A stretch of 64,000 nt of DNA from Pseudoscleropodium purum (lineage: Eukaryota > Streptophyta > Bryopsida > Hypnales > Brachytheciaceae): NCBI GenBank assembly GCA_963969395.1, contig OZ017804.1, positions 6,014,001 through 6,078,000 of the forward strand. Reading direction: 5' to 3'. The notes under the pieces are model-generated. The model did no database searches. It saw only the letters and a program-made list of their open reading frames with translations, and had not been told where the DNA came from. The translations under genes and the position numbers were made by a program. The number at the start of each line of letters is the position of its first letter. Within the stretch, counting starts at the first letter, position 1. Below are positions 36,860 through 48,957 of this stretch, one piece after another.

Positions 36860-37605
36860 TTGAGATTATTGCAAATTTTGGAAGTAAAAATGAAGAAACT
36901 TCATGTCAAATACACAATATGCCCCTAAAATCTGAAATTTTCACCATAAGTGAATATTATAGAGAAAAAATTACAATGTAAACAAATTTTCTATGTCATT
37001 CTAGAAAGAAAAAATTTATAGACCATGATAATAATATCAAAGTTGAAATTGCAATAAGATATTTAATTTCATATTGGAGTAGAAGCTAGAATTAATTAGC
37101 CCTTAAATGCCCGATCAACCATTTATGGTTGTTGCCCAACTTCTAGGGCTTCCTTGATCTCCAAAAAATACTTTATTGAAATTGAATATTTTTTAATGTA
37201 GTTCATCAAGTTGCTTTTCCATAGCCCAAAACAAACTTTTGTTTTAGACACAAAACTCGACCTTGTGTGGTCTTCAAAGTCAAATACTCTAAAAAATGCT
37301 CACTCTAAATTATCTTGAAAGAGAAATCTAACCAATCAAATTAATACCAACACAAGAAAAACATTCTATAGATGTGCAAGTGGACAAAGGGCTAATTGGT
37401 TGGAGCATATAGTGAATAGGTACAAATAAGTGAACTTTTAGAGTTTTTGCAATATACCTCACTTGATTGCAAGGCTCTTGAAAAACAATTTTCCATCACT
37501 CCAATCCTTTTGAAAAATGGCATGCATGTTCTTACCTATTCATAATTGTATTTGGTCAAAAATGGCAAACCCTTCGTAAGTGAGAATTTGAGATATGGGC
37601 CTCTA
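36860..37605 (+). repeat. segment duplicated at 48.52-48.93 kb
   Basis: Collinear similarity: GCAAATTTTGGAAGTAAAAATG.., ACACAATATGCCCC.., CAAAGTCAAATACTCT.., GGCAAAGGGCTAATTGGTT-like and GTATTTGGTCAAAAATGGCAAAC all recur in order at 48.53-48.93 kb. About 315 bp present here (36.95-37.27 kb) is missing there, and it includes a degraded TTAA-element terminus at about 37096. This segment lies just 3' of AP5Z1, so the duplicate preserves the original order. Confidence 0.6.
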
Positions 37606-38206
37606 TAATCATATTGCCCAAGAACAAAGCTGTTTTCTTTTCAAAAGTTGAGCTTGGATTGAAGATATCTCAAAATTTGTAAGATCTAAGTCTTCAAAAA
37701 TTGGAGGTTTGGATTAATTTGTCAATGTAAATTATCAACCATGTGGTCAATGTTCAGATTTCTCTTTCTTTACATACGCTATTTTCACTTCAATAATTGC
37801 AAACAATTAAAAAAACAGCCCCTAAGGATTCTCACCTTACTCATAAGACCTCTATTCAAGAAAGCTCAATATCAATTTCGGGTACATCTATTTCTATTTC
37901 TTTGGTACTTTGAAAGCCATAATTTGTTACTATGGTGTCCAAAAATGCATGCTATTCAAGCAAGAAATCCTCTTTTCACTCCCACCAACGAGCTCCCTGA
38001 GCCTATCTACATGCCACCAGAATGTTTTTTCTCCCAGACAGTACACAATTATCATCTTACATGAAAGGAACCTCTCCACAATCCAAAGAGCCTCAATCCC
38101 ACAATATGCTGCGCTAGTGCAAACGATTGTGAGCTTTCACAGTATCTACTTCAAACATTGTTTGGCCACTACGACACACTGTCTTCGAGAACGTCAAGCT
38201 TGTTTC

Positions 38207-41200
38207 TTAAGCCTTTCCGATAATGTCCGAAAGTGTAAAGTCATGGAATGGAGGACCTGCAAAAGAAGCAACTATCAAACATGTTATAAACGCGAGGTCT
38301 TCAAGGTATGAAAGAGACCACAGCGTCTCCAAGGATGCCAATAACGCCAACCCTGAGTTTCAAGGTAAAACCGTGTCTGTCTCGTTGGCTGGTCAGACAA
38401 AGGTTCTAACCCATACGACAGATCTGAATATTCAAGGTGCATTGAAAGGAGTTGACATTGTGAACTGAAGAACTGAGTTCTCGGAGGCCCGAACAGTTAT
38501 TGTCGGACATAACCCGATCCTTTAAACTAAACAGGATCATCAATCTTGGAGATCTATGGTTCTCAGGGAGTGCAGGGAAAGATGAGGGTTAGTCAAATAA
38601 CCTTCTAGCCTCCCGATTATCAAAGTATATCTAATCCATGGTGAGCACAATGGTAGATGAAAGCAACCATCACCTTCTTTATCCCCAAGAATGTAGAAGG
38701 GTATTGAAGCGACCGCCTTGGTGCCACCTTCACTCCATTGCACACTGCCAGGACGATTTGGGTAACCAGCCGGTGGCCCCAGTACAGAGGAGCACATTGC
38801 TGGCTCTTGCATCAGCCCTAAAAAGTCATGAGCGCGTCTCCATACAGATGTATCCAACACTTGCTGAGACCGAGCAACCTTCAAAAAGCAAATTCATCAG
38901 CTTGGAAGGCAAAAGACCATTCAAGAGATATTAGATGGTATAATTACTACAAAGCTATCTACAACACAACAGGCGAATAAGATGGAATTGGAAATGATGT
39001 GAAAGACATATGAACCTCATACCATACCTTAGAAAGGCAAACACGAGCTCTGGGAGAAAGCTCTCTATGACATGTTGCCAGTTTAGCAATGGCTGTAACG
39101 ACGGAACACAGTAAGCGGGATTGGGAAAGAGCTGCTCCCATGTAATCTTCGTCCTTTCGTTTGGAGTTCCCCTTCATGCGACTGTGGAAACCAGGCCATC
39201 ACGATATCTCATCAATCCAATACCGACATATCATGCACAACTAGCATAACCTCATATTTGTTAAAATCCCATATTTCACTGAAATTGGCAGAGTTTCCAA
39301 ATGAAACCTCACATCTACACCAGTCCTGGTTTTCAGAGATCTGAACACTTGAACGTCACAAATAGAACCATGAGATGGATCATTTTTTCACAACATGCAA
39401 CAAGATTCCTACGCAACATCAACGAATCGCATATACACAGATTGTACCAGATATTGTAAGGGGCACCTAGTTGGCATGAAACGAGAAGTTTAGAGGGATA
39501 AACTCATGGTGATTACTCATCGCCAACCAGTTCTACGACTGTAAAGCCACGGACGACACTGATAGAGTGTTTCAAAGATAAGAACCTTGAAGCGAGATTC
39601 TCGTAAAGAAGTAGCTCAAGGGTCTCAAAAAGCTCTCGAGCAGCATCTTTGTAAGAAAGGCCGCCTCCTCCATGTTCACCTACTGCCCAACATAGTTGGA
39701 GTGCAAGCTCTGTCTGCGAAGAATAAACAGTTTCACAATCACTCCAACTTCAGGAATTCAAATTAGTGATCATAAGCGCATTCAGTTGAGGATACACTGC
39801 ATCCAATCGGAACCAGGGATTTACAATTTTGCTAATGCACGTTGTTCTCTTGTGATGCTCGTCGCTTCTGCCAACAATTTTTTGGTCTAATTCCGTTAGG
39901 AAATGTCGTTAGGAAATGTCCTCAATGTACGTGAAGCCCTAAAATTACAAGATATGTTCATTTTAAATTCTAAACCCGAAGGTCTTGGAGGGACATCTAG
40001 GACGCAGCAAAATATGAGCATTCACGATGCATTGCTCGAGGAGCAGCTAAGAATTTTCAACACCATGGAGATCCTACTTTATGGCTACAAGTTACACGTA
40101 CCTTTGCTGTAGTGTTATGCGGTTGCCCAATTCTGTCCATTATCGGTTTCTGCAACAAGCGCGTTAAACTAATTAGATACAGCCCTCTCTTGACTTCACT
40201 GCGAAAGACAAACCTCTTCTCCAAGAATGAAGCGCAAATGCTGGTAAAGATTACCTTTAATACAGCAACTAAGTGAGGTGATTTTTGAAACGCTGCCAAC
40301 ACAAACTCCAGCAACAATTTTTGTGCCTGGAGAAGAACATGGTTAAGTGAAACAGTTGGCAATTGGCACAGTATAGAAAAAGTTCCCTTGCACATTAATA
40401 GAGGAAGGAAATAACAGTACATTTTGCGTAAATAGTTAAAGATCAAGTAAGAAATTAATCCATTAGAAAACAGTAGCTTCAGAAATTCGAAAAAGAACTG
40501 ACCTGTAAGGTAAATTTTGGATCTGGTAGCATGGCGTCAACTCTTAAAAACACAATTGGCAGCAGTGCAGCTAACAGTGCTGTACCGCCCAGGATTCAAA
40601 CAGAAAGATTTTCGTTAGCAGTGACATACATGCAGCGAATCTGGATAAGATAGTTACGATCGATCCATTCTTACAAGGTCATTCATTTTCCATATATCAT
40701 TACCAACAACTATTATCACTTCAAAAAAACAGTTCACTTTTACCTTCTAAACTACTAGAGTCACAAAACAGAACCGTGGATGAAAAGGATACTTACAGTC
40801 ATTAACATCTCGTATTGCGATGGAGAAATACACCCGAAGTAACGACGGGGCTAATGCCAAAGCATGTTGCAGACGGGGTGAAGGACTCGACCCCACCAGA
40901 GCTTGCAGTGCAGCTGCCATCCCTGGAAAGGACCAATGACGTTCCTGCGGAAATTTCCAAAGTAAGATCACCAGCTTCCAGACGACTTCCTTGGGATGAC
41001 AAAATCACAGAAAAGTAGCTGTTGCTCATGCACACAGAAATCTCTATCAAAACTAAAAAACTCTCCAAACGATACTTCCGCGCCAATTAAAACTCAACAG
41101 GCGGCAGCCAGTGGCATTCAGCAGAAATGAACATAAAACGTGACATTGGTGCAAAAGATAAACTGTACCGCTAGGCCTTCGTTCTCGTCCTTAAGGAGAT

Positions 41201-44195
41201 CTGCAAATAAGGCTTCAGTTTCATCTTTCGAACTTCCACGACCACCATTCGCAGCATCACCCTGACTGTCCGCTATTATAGAACCCGTATATGCCTCGTC
41301 CATCAATGCCAACAAAGCCTGAAAACAGAGAAAAGAGTATAAACGAAGTGGAGAGATAATACGCCGCAATAGATAGATACAGCCCTAAGAGGAACACCGA
41401 GAGCTCTAGAAAAGCAATCAATATTCATCTGATTCATCAATACACAATTGAGAGTCCATGCAGCCAATAATCACTCGAGAGCGAAGGTGGCCAAGGGACA
41501 TGCCTCAGGCGCGGGGCTCTTTTTACTGCCACTAGTAGTCCCTGGAGCAGCTCCAGAACTGGTCTGCAAATTTTCCAGTGCTAACACCAAGGCTGCATAT
41601 TCCAAGCAACAAAAAGTTACTAGAAGATTCTAAATTTTGAAGATAGACAGTTTGGATATATAACAGTGAATGCACATGGCTAGAAAAAAGGAATATGACT
41701 AGAGAAAGATATAAAAGCAATTCCTGAGGATGTTGAGGATAAAGTGTCTACTTACTCGGTAGGTCAAGCAGAGCAGGAAATAAAGGGAGGAAGGAAGAGA
41801 CTCCCATTAAAGCTGGTAAGAGATCTGTAAACGCTTTATCCAGTCTGTAATCAATTCCATTTGCAAATATCATAAAGTAGTCTTCAGAGGTTCCCATTGA
41901 ATGAATTTCAGTTGTAACGTCGAACTCAGGTTTACAGAAGCACCCATTACTGTCTGCACAAAAACTTGCATTTCAATGTGTACATAGCAAGGAAGTGGGC
42001 TTACGTGCTGCTTCCCCAAGCCACCAGTTTCAAGAGGAGAGGGAAGTACTGCAAACACACAAAACACCAAAGGTCATTCCTTCCGCAGTCAAAACTACAA
42101 TATATCAAGGAAAAACATCGGTCTTGTGAGTATAGCAACCTGTTATGCAAGCATGTATAAATATCACGTGAATGAATGTACACAGGTCTTGGTGTAAAAT
42201 ACCTGTGGAAGTAAAGCAGGGTGTGCAACCATCAACTTCGTCTTGTTTTGAGTCAGAAACTCTAAGGTGGCAGAGGCTACAGTAGCGTCAGCATATTGGC
42301 TGAAATATCCCAATTGCCAAAAATAAGCACACAAGATACACTATCAAACGATTCGCTCTAGGATTCAGAATATAACAAGGAGCAATTTAGAAAATTTCGA
42401 ACTGCCTGGTAGTTATTTAACAGAAGACAGAAAGTACAAGAGTTTTTGGATCGATTTGTGTGTGCTGTAAATTCCTGAAAAGAAACTTGTTTACCAGACT
42501 TCTACAAACACCTGGTGGTAATCCTCACGTTCAGCGGAAGGAACGTCTTTACATACATTGATGGCAAATCTTCTTAACTCCTAGAAATCAAGAACCCCAG
42601 CCTCGGTTCATGGTTTATAGAAGTTTCGCGGACAACCTAGTCCTCAGTCTATTAATATTTGACCGAAACATAATATTCTTCACTAATTGCGGAAAAACAA
42701 ATATTGTACCCGTCTGAATTTTATTTTTCACAAACCATGGAATCTCGGTTAACATATCAATCCGCATCCAGCATCTGCCAGGACTCATAGAATTTGAAGG
42801 ACGCAGGTAGTGAGATTACCGACTCAGACAAGAGCGAAAGAAAGTATGTAAACTTGGGTCAGAATCGTGTAACATAAGTTCGCCGAAGTCAAGGAAAAAC
42901 TGCAAAATTGCCTGTTCCAAACAGAAAGGATAACACTTTTAGAAGACAGAAGGCTCTAGACCAAACCCGTAGGTTCTCAGAAAGAACGTACTGTTAAAAG
43001 ACAAGTAAAACACAGAGAAACCGCTTAAAAAATTTTCACCAGCAGAAATCCTCTGAAGGCAGATTACGTGCATTATTTTCAAATTAAAGACGCCCTCAAC
43101 AACCATCCTGTTATAACATTCTGGAGCAGTGCACAACTTGCACAATTTCCAGTAAAGCACAAAAAGAATCTGGAGCGCAAAATTATCGAAGTGCTAGCCC
43201 ACTTTCAAAGCAATTCCTCCATAGCCAGGCATGCAATGAGCCCCTACATTAACATGATGAATAAGAAACAAGAACGGTGTAACCGTGAAGCTCTGTCCTA
43301 GGTAAATTACAATATTAGTTTATTGATAGTGCGTAGTGGGGAACCCTATTGCTTCAAAGTTAATTTCTGATGTGTTACAGGACTGAATCAACCACTCCAA
43401 GCAAACCCTAACCGTGCTGAGCAATGTAAAAAGGTTATAGATAGGATTTAGAAACTCGGATTCAGAAACCACAGTCGACTGCGAAAGAACAGAGGCAATA
43501 AATGATTCTAACGCAAACCACAAAACATAGCACGAGCTCAATATCTTGCACTTAGAGAGAAGCTGGATTTCTGCTCTTGGCTCAATGCTGAATCATTCCA
43601 AGGATGTTCAGGCAGTTCCTCAAAAATGATATCGGAGTTCACCGATAATGGGGTTCGAAAGAGCCCTACCAGGAGAAGCAATCCGGTGCTTGTTTTCTGA
43701 GTGGACGAGGACCCCGAGCACCGGCTGAAGATTTTCGTCAAATGCGGATAAACCCTCGCCACCAAATCACCATTTTGCTCTCCCTTGGAACACAGTTGTT
43801 GCAAATTTTTCACCTGGTCCGCGAATCACCGAAAAAGATTACGACTGGAACGAAGCTTCAATTCGAACAATTTGCTGCATAATGTTGTCCAAGCCCTAAT
43901 TTCTAGAACACAGAGGTCGAATCATCGCAGATTACCGATTCTAAGATAGAGTACATCTTCACAAAACAATAATCTTCACAATTCGGATTTTTTCTGAAAT
44001 CTAGGTCAACGATCTGACTCTTCCCAGAAATTCTTGGACAAATAATTTCACAATAGATAGAGATGCGACGCATACAGCTTGCAGCACGGTGGTGTCGTCG
44101 GCAGCGGCCGATCCAGCCGTATCGCGCACTGAATGCGACAGCAAGCGCAACCACATGGACCAGTTTCGATCATCGCCATTACCACCCTCCGCCAT
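38207..44195 (-). CDS. AP5Z1: AP-5 adaptor complex subunit zeta
   Basis: AP-5 zeta belongs to the fifth adaptor complex, which works with spatacsin-type partners at late endosomes. Sixteen minus-strand exons join in frame to 568 aa: 44195-44076, 43813-43670, 42911-42820, 42299-42203, 42048-42005, 41844-41756, 41592-41504, 41318-41169, 40944-40797, 40579-40503, 40326-40255, 40149-40102, 39713-39586, 39181-39028, 38878-38674, 38256-38207. The N-terminus is MAEGGNGDDRNWSMWLRLL. Stretches that match the plant protein as I know it are DLVARVYPHLTKIF, FLDFGELMLHDSDPSL, FPLLLKLVAWGS, FLPLFPALLDLP, LLALMDEAYTGS, DLLKDENEGLA, LEFVLAAFQKSP, KPIMDRIG, LQLCWAVGEHGGGG, SRLLCSVVTAIAKLAT, VWRRAHDFLGLM and the C-terminal GPPFHDFTLSDII. 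The intron after exon 7 has a GC donor (GAG|GCATGT). A partial, broken copy lies at 48.96-50.90 kb. Confidence 0.93.
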
Positions 44196-44244
44196 TGCTT
44201 CTGCTACTCCTCTGCGTCACTTCTCACCTCCAGTGATCATCAAA

Positions 44245-44670
44245 TCGGAACCCTATAACTTGCGTGCTCACTTCAGAGCCACAGTGCAAGTAGCAGTGCT
44301 TTCAATGCGATCATCTCAATATTCGCAGGTAAATGAAGATTACGACGGTATTGGAAATCCAACCTCTAACTCGAGTGCTCACTTCGAAGCCACAGCGCAG
44401 TCGCAAGACTCATAATGCTATCACTTCCACATTTGCAGGTATATGATAATTTCGAAGTGATTAGGAATCAAAACCCTAATCCCCGAGTGCACAACCCAGA
44501 GCCACAGTGCAAGTAGTAATAATCACTATGCTATCACCGCTATCTCTTCATATATATGAAGATGACGCATGACTGGAAATCGAAACCCTCAACCCCGACT
44601 GCACACTTCACAGCCAAGAGGCAAGTCGAAATTCTCACCACGCGATTACCTCAATATTTGAGGACATAAG
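44245..44670. repeat. four tandem units of about 110 bp upstream of AP5Z1
   Basis: Units start near 44249, 44357, 44466 and 44579. Each has the form 'GAA(A)TC.AAACCCTAA.C.CGAGTGC.CACTTC..AGCCACAG.GCAAGT' and then a tail 'CAATATT.GCAGGTA.ATGA'. They lie 50-475 bp upstream of the AP5Z1 ATG, in its promoter. The pseudogene copy has only part of one unit (about 50994-51036). Confidence 0.65.
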
Positions 44671-45937
44671 ATGAAACAATTAAATACATTGTGCCATCCT
44701 GAGTGCGCATACAGTGATCGTGCGATCAAATGAACATTCTCGTGATTGAAATCACGAGAATATTGATTCGAAGTTGGGAATAGGGCTTCAGCTTTACGTT
44801 TCAAATGGTTGGGCCCCGTGAGGAGCAATCCAAAAAATGGGGTATGCCGGTAAGTGTACACAGCGCACGGTATTCTTTAGTAAAAGGCGAAAGAACAGTT
44901 CGCTCTGTGCTGAGCACCCGGCTTCTGGCCAAATTAGTCGAGCTACGAGGCCTTTATAACACGAGTTTGTGGAAGGGCTACCAAACGAGGTGGGGCAATT
45001 GTAAATAAACAGGATCCCCGTCTTTGGAGGTTGAAGTTTGAGATTTGAAATCAATGGCAGTTTATCTGGAGAGATGCGTGGAAAACTGGACTAGGGGTTC
45101 AAGGATTAAAGTCATGAAAGTTTCCTAATGAGTGTTGCTTTCATTTATCACAGGTCAGTTTATAGATTGACATTGTTAACATTGCACCCGGATCGAAATG
45201 ATTGTTCGAACAAGTTGAGGTTGAGGCATTGCTGAAAACGAAGTTTTCCGCTTTCCAAGGCCCTGGACCGTATTCTGCTGAAAACACAGGGCAAGTGCCT
45301 TTATTTTGTAGATAGATATGATAGCCTTTGAATTGGTAGCCCTGCAGAGGCAGTTTGGGTAAATAAACCTTGAAGAGGCAGGACTGGCTTGTTTTGAAGT
45401 GGGAAGGTGACAGTCAATTATGGGAGCAAGCACTTGGAGGCAATTACAAAATCGTAATCCAAAGCTGCACTTTGGGGAAAGTAATGTGCCCGATTTCATG
45501 ATGAGCCTGTAAATTGCGGAGCAGGAATTGTGAAGTCGGATACATACAATACAAGCAGACATATATGCAACAAACGAAAAGTAGTTTGACAGTGCGCATT
45601 GAAGAGACGTCAAAAAGTGCAAGGGCTGCATTCATCGATGAGCAATCTTCAAAGAAGTTCATTACTTCTCCATAGAACACGAATAACAGTAGAATTTCAA
45701 ACGAACAATGCCATTCCAGGAGACAGCATTTGTTCTCATTGAGTAACAAGGATCATTGACAATTCTGACCTTGCAGGCTTTTTATTTCATAAAGATCTCT
45801 TTATTTGAAATCTTTTCAAATATTGTAAACCAGAAACTATCCGGTGCCCCCTTGCGTTTTGTCTCTGTTGTGTGAAAACAAAGGCCACAAATGGAAGGCC
45901 CAAAGAAAGAGCATCTCTCACAAAGCGATTAGTCTGT
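44671..45937. other. intergenic between AP5Z1 promoter and chimeric gene
   Basis: Moderate GC. The part nearest 45937 is probably 3' UTR of the minus-strand DUF2062 gene. Frames of 85-150 codons occur on both strands but show no family resemblance. Confidence 0.35.
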
Positions 45938-47258
45938 CTAATTAGAAGAGTAACCTGACTTACCGAGATCTTTCTTGCCAAGGACTTCCTCGTTCAGAAG
46001 CACCACGCGTTCGCTGGGCACCATATCCTCCCCTCCGAATCTCCGCTGCGACCACCGAGTCACCGGCAAGAGAATGAAATACAACGCCAAGCACAGAAAC
46101 GGACCGACAAGGAGCCACCCTAATATTGCGTGGCCAATGGCAAACAACAAGTCACCAGAAGCTTTGCCTGTGATGGCTTGCCGCAGGGCATTTTTCGTCA
46201 ACGGAAACGGATTGGAACCAACTAGGGATTCTCCAACTCTCAGAAAAGGTATCATCAAGCCTAATTCGAAAGGCGTAGCGAGCAGGTTGGCGAGAATTAG
46301 CGTCGGACCATTGCACCTGCTGCCAAGAATGGCCAATACTACCCCGGAAATGAAAGTTGTGATGCCGTAAATTGGGAAAACGCCAACAGAAAATCCTAGC
46401 GCTGCCGAAAACGCCAGCTGCTTCGGCTCAGTCCCTCTGCTCATCAAAAAACTCGAAAATTAAATCATAAAGCAGCACACAATTCATCCTCGGAAAGCAA
46501 CCTGGAAAGGAAAAATATTATGAAGCGACACGTTAGAGAAGCACCTGCGTAGAATTACGACAACAGGATTGACGATCTTTGTTCTGGCCCATTGCACGAT
46601 CCACAAACTCCTCCACCCCGTCGTCTCGATCTCGGAAGTGCCGTAAGGCTCCTCATCTCCATCCGTCGGGTAAAGCTCGATGCGCGCACCAATACAACGC
46701 ACTTTGACGATGGTCCTCTGACTATGCAGTACCGAATTCACATACAGTCCGGATCCCACGTACGTCGCGCACTCCACAGCCCCTTTCGCATTACATTCTG
46801 GAAACCGAGGGCTATTCCTTATTGCACGCAAGCCCTTCGGCAACCCCGTCGGCCGCTCAATCTTTTCCTGCGGAATGCCTAATCATCAAAAACCATCACG
46901 CCAATTAAACAAAACCGAAGCAAGATTTGCGAATTCCACCAGCACTCAACGATTAAGGGATAGGACTCGGGATTCCACGCACCTGAGTCCGTGTAGAAAA
47001 GAGACTCCAATTTGCCGATAGCTTTCACACTTCCGCAACCACGGAAGCTGCCGCTGGACTGCGTGATCAACACCAGAAAGTCATGAGAAGAGTTACAACA
47101 GGAAGGGCAAGGTTCGGAAACCGTGATGGAAGGAGGACAGAGAGTGAGTGCACCTGGGCGCAAGAATTGGAGTTGGAATTGCTGCAGGAGAGAGGACGGC
47201 GTGAGAGTAATGAGAGAGGAAGAGGAGTGGGGCAGAGGAAGCACGCCATGGTGGCCAT
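45938..47258 (-). CDS. chimeric protein: DnaJ-like transit/half zinc finger fused to DUF2062 membrane domain
   Basis: Four minus-strand exons (47258-47154, 47058-46983, 46878-46545, 46436-45938) join in frame to 337 aa. Exons 1-2 and the first two thirds of exon 3 are a duplicate of the DnaJ-like gene at 18.05-19.30 kb (MATMACFLCPTPLPLSLL..; LPKGLRAIRNSPR..), but the metal site is ruined: motif 1 is FPECNAKG, motif 2 CATYVGSG, motif 3 stops at CIGARIEL and motif 4 is absent. Exon 3 then runs on into TTGWRSLWIVQWARTKIVNP and VVVILRR. Exon 4 (GTEPKQLAFSAALGFSVGVF, PTLILANLLATPFELGLMI, AILGWLLVGPFLCLALYFI) is a DUF2062-type membrane domain with about three hydrophobic helices. No Met lies between the zinc-finger part and the DUF2062 part, so translation must start in the captured sequence. 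A donor at 45964 could remove the last nine residues. Function unknown; plastid envelope or thylakoid location is inferred from the leader. Confidence 0.75.
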
Positions 47259-48330
47259 GGCGTGATGGTTTTCACATTAACGCAAGAATTCAATGCGACT
47301 GGCTATGTCGGAATGTCGGGCCCGATTGTTGCAATTCCAAAGAATGTGCTTGGAAGCAGGATCCCGCCAAAAACAAGTTGGAAATAACGAAGATGCAGGC
47401 AGAGAGCTTTGGAAATCACATTCGTGGGTTTTGAATGGGGCTTAACCCTGTACGGACACCTTTTCGGTACAGTGTGAATTATCTACAAATAAAATAACAA
47501 TGACCACTCATTGGAAGTCAAACTACCCTGCAAGACCTCTTTTTACACAAAATTCCAAGGATGCACTTCTATCTTATCTTACACAAGAAGGATTCTTTTT
47601 CATCAGTTCAACCACTCCTAACTACAACATCCTTACAAGGTTAATTTCTTATCAAGACATAATTGAATTGATCTTATGAAGGTTTACTTAACTTATAAGG
47701 GTTTGTTATTAAATTAATAAAATAGCACAGCATGTGTTAGAGCCTCATCAATGCAACATAGAAAACAACTCAAAAAACAACTCACTAAATACATTACTTT
47801 TTTTATGAGTGTAAAAGTAGAACTTAAGATTCCAATCTTTGGAAGTCCATCAAAATTCACTTAAAACATATATGACTTATAGAATATGAATTTTGTACTA
47901 CAATATCGTAAGACATGCATCATTGGATTAATAATTCAACAACTAGCATCCTTCATTTTGGATGTCATTCCAACATCTAAACTTCATCATGCTCAAATAC
48001 AACATTATAAATGTAGAATATGTGATCATGTACCATTAAATCCAACTCAACATGGAGACATATGTAGCCAAATTTTTATTATTAGTATGTACTTCAATTC
48101 ATGCACCTTTAATGTCAAATTTACAAAAACACTATAGTACACCCAAAATTGGACTAAGACCTTTCAGGTTTCACCTCCAAGTGCTCAACCTAAATTTAGC
48201 AAAATTACTAAAAATTTGAAATAAATAATTGAAGTTGCTCCAACATACCCTTATCATTGATTCATGTATAGCATAATTTCTTCTTTCTTTTTCTTATTCT
48301 CTAATATGTAAATTTTCTTCAAGCTTCTTC
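47259..48330. repeat. rest of duplicated segment from 19.3-24.0 kb
   Basis: 47259-47430 aligns with the DnaJ-like upstream region. 47690-47870 aligns with 19800-19990 (AGCACAGCATGTGTTAGAGCC.., GGAAGTCCATCAAAATTCACTT). 47880-48330 aligns with 23500-23950. The repeat-filled 3.5 kb between the last two blocks in the first copy (M2 MITE plus TTAA element E4) is absent here. Confidence 0.6.
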
Positions 48331-48519
48331 AATGCTCATTAATTAAATAAGTGTAATTTAAAAAAAAACACTATAGTACACCCAATTAGTGGGAAATTTT
48401 TGTTGTTAGTGTATACTTCATTATAACTCAATATATGAATGATTCTTTTTATTTTTTTAATTTCTAAGTCTTCTATATGTCACAAAATTTTCAAATTTCC
48501 TTTTTATTATTCCAAATTA

Positions 48520-48930
48520 TTGTGAATTTTGGAAGAAAAAATGAAGAAAACTCATGTCAAGTACATAATATGCCCCCAAATCTAGAAATTCTACCTCAAG
48601 TGGTTTCTCAAAGTCAAAAAATATAAGAAATGTTCATTGCAGATTGTCTTGGAAGAGAAACCTAATCAATCAAATACAAACCCAAATAGAAAATTCCATG
48701 AGTGTGTAAGTGGGCAAAGGGCTGATTAATTTGAGCATATAGTGAATATATAGTGAATACACAGTCACGTGATATAGTGAATATATAGTGAATACAGTCA
48801 CGTGAAATTTTTGTTTTCCCACTATACCTCACATGACTCCAAGCCTCATTCTTATCTATTCAAAATTGTATTTGGTCAAAAATGACAAACTCTTCTTTAG
48901 TGAAAATTTGAAATATGGCCCCCAAAGTCA
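48520..48930 (+). repeat. duplicate of 36.86-37.60 kb with an internal G-box repeat
   Basis: Collinear with the AP5Z1 3' flank. Inside it (48737-48808) a block containing ATATAGTGAATATATAGTG and TCACGTGA occurs twice in tandem; the parental site at 37411 has only a single ATATAGTGAATA. Confidence 0.55.
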
Positions 48931-48957
48931 TTCTGCACGGGTGGATTGGAAACTTAC

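Noticed and set aside
38540..38673. Read-through C-terminus for AP5Z1 after exon 15
   Set aside because: A donor at 38674/38673 and an acceptor at 38257 give the conserved ending GPPFHDFTLSDII in phase; the read-through tail has no family resemblance.
38223..38884. Plus-strand frames over the AP5Z1 3' exons
   Set aside because: They overlap minus-strand exons 15 and 16, which match AP-5 zeta and join in phase.
41870..42000. Longer AP5Z1 exon 6 starting near 41950
   Set aside because: It would add about 38 residues absent from the family. The acceptor at 41845 gives a smooth junction to LDKAFTDLLPALMG.
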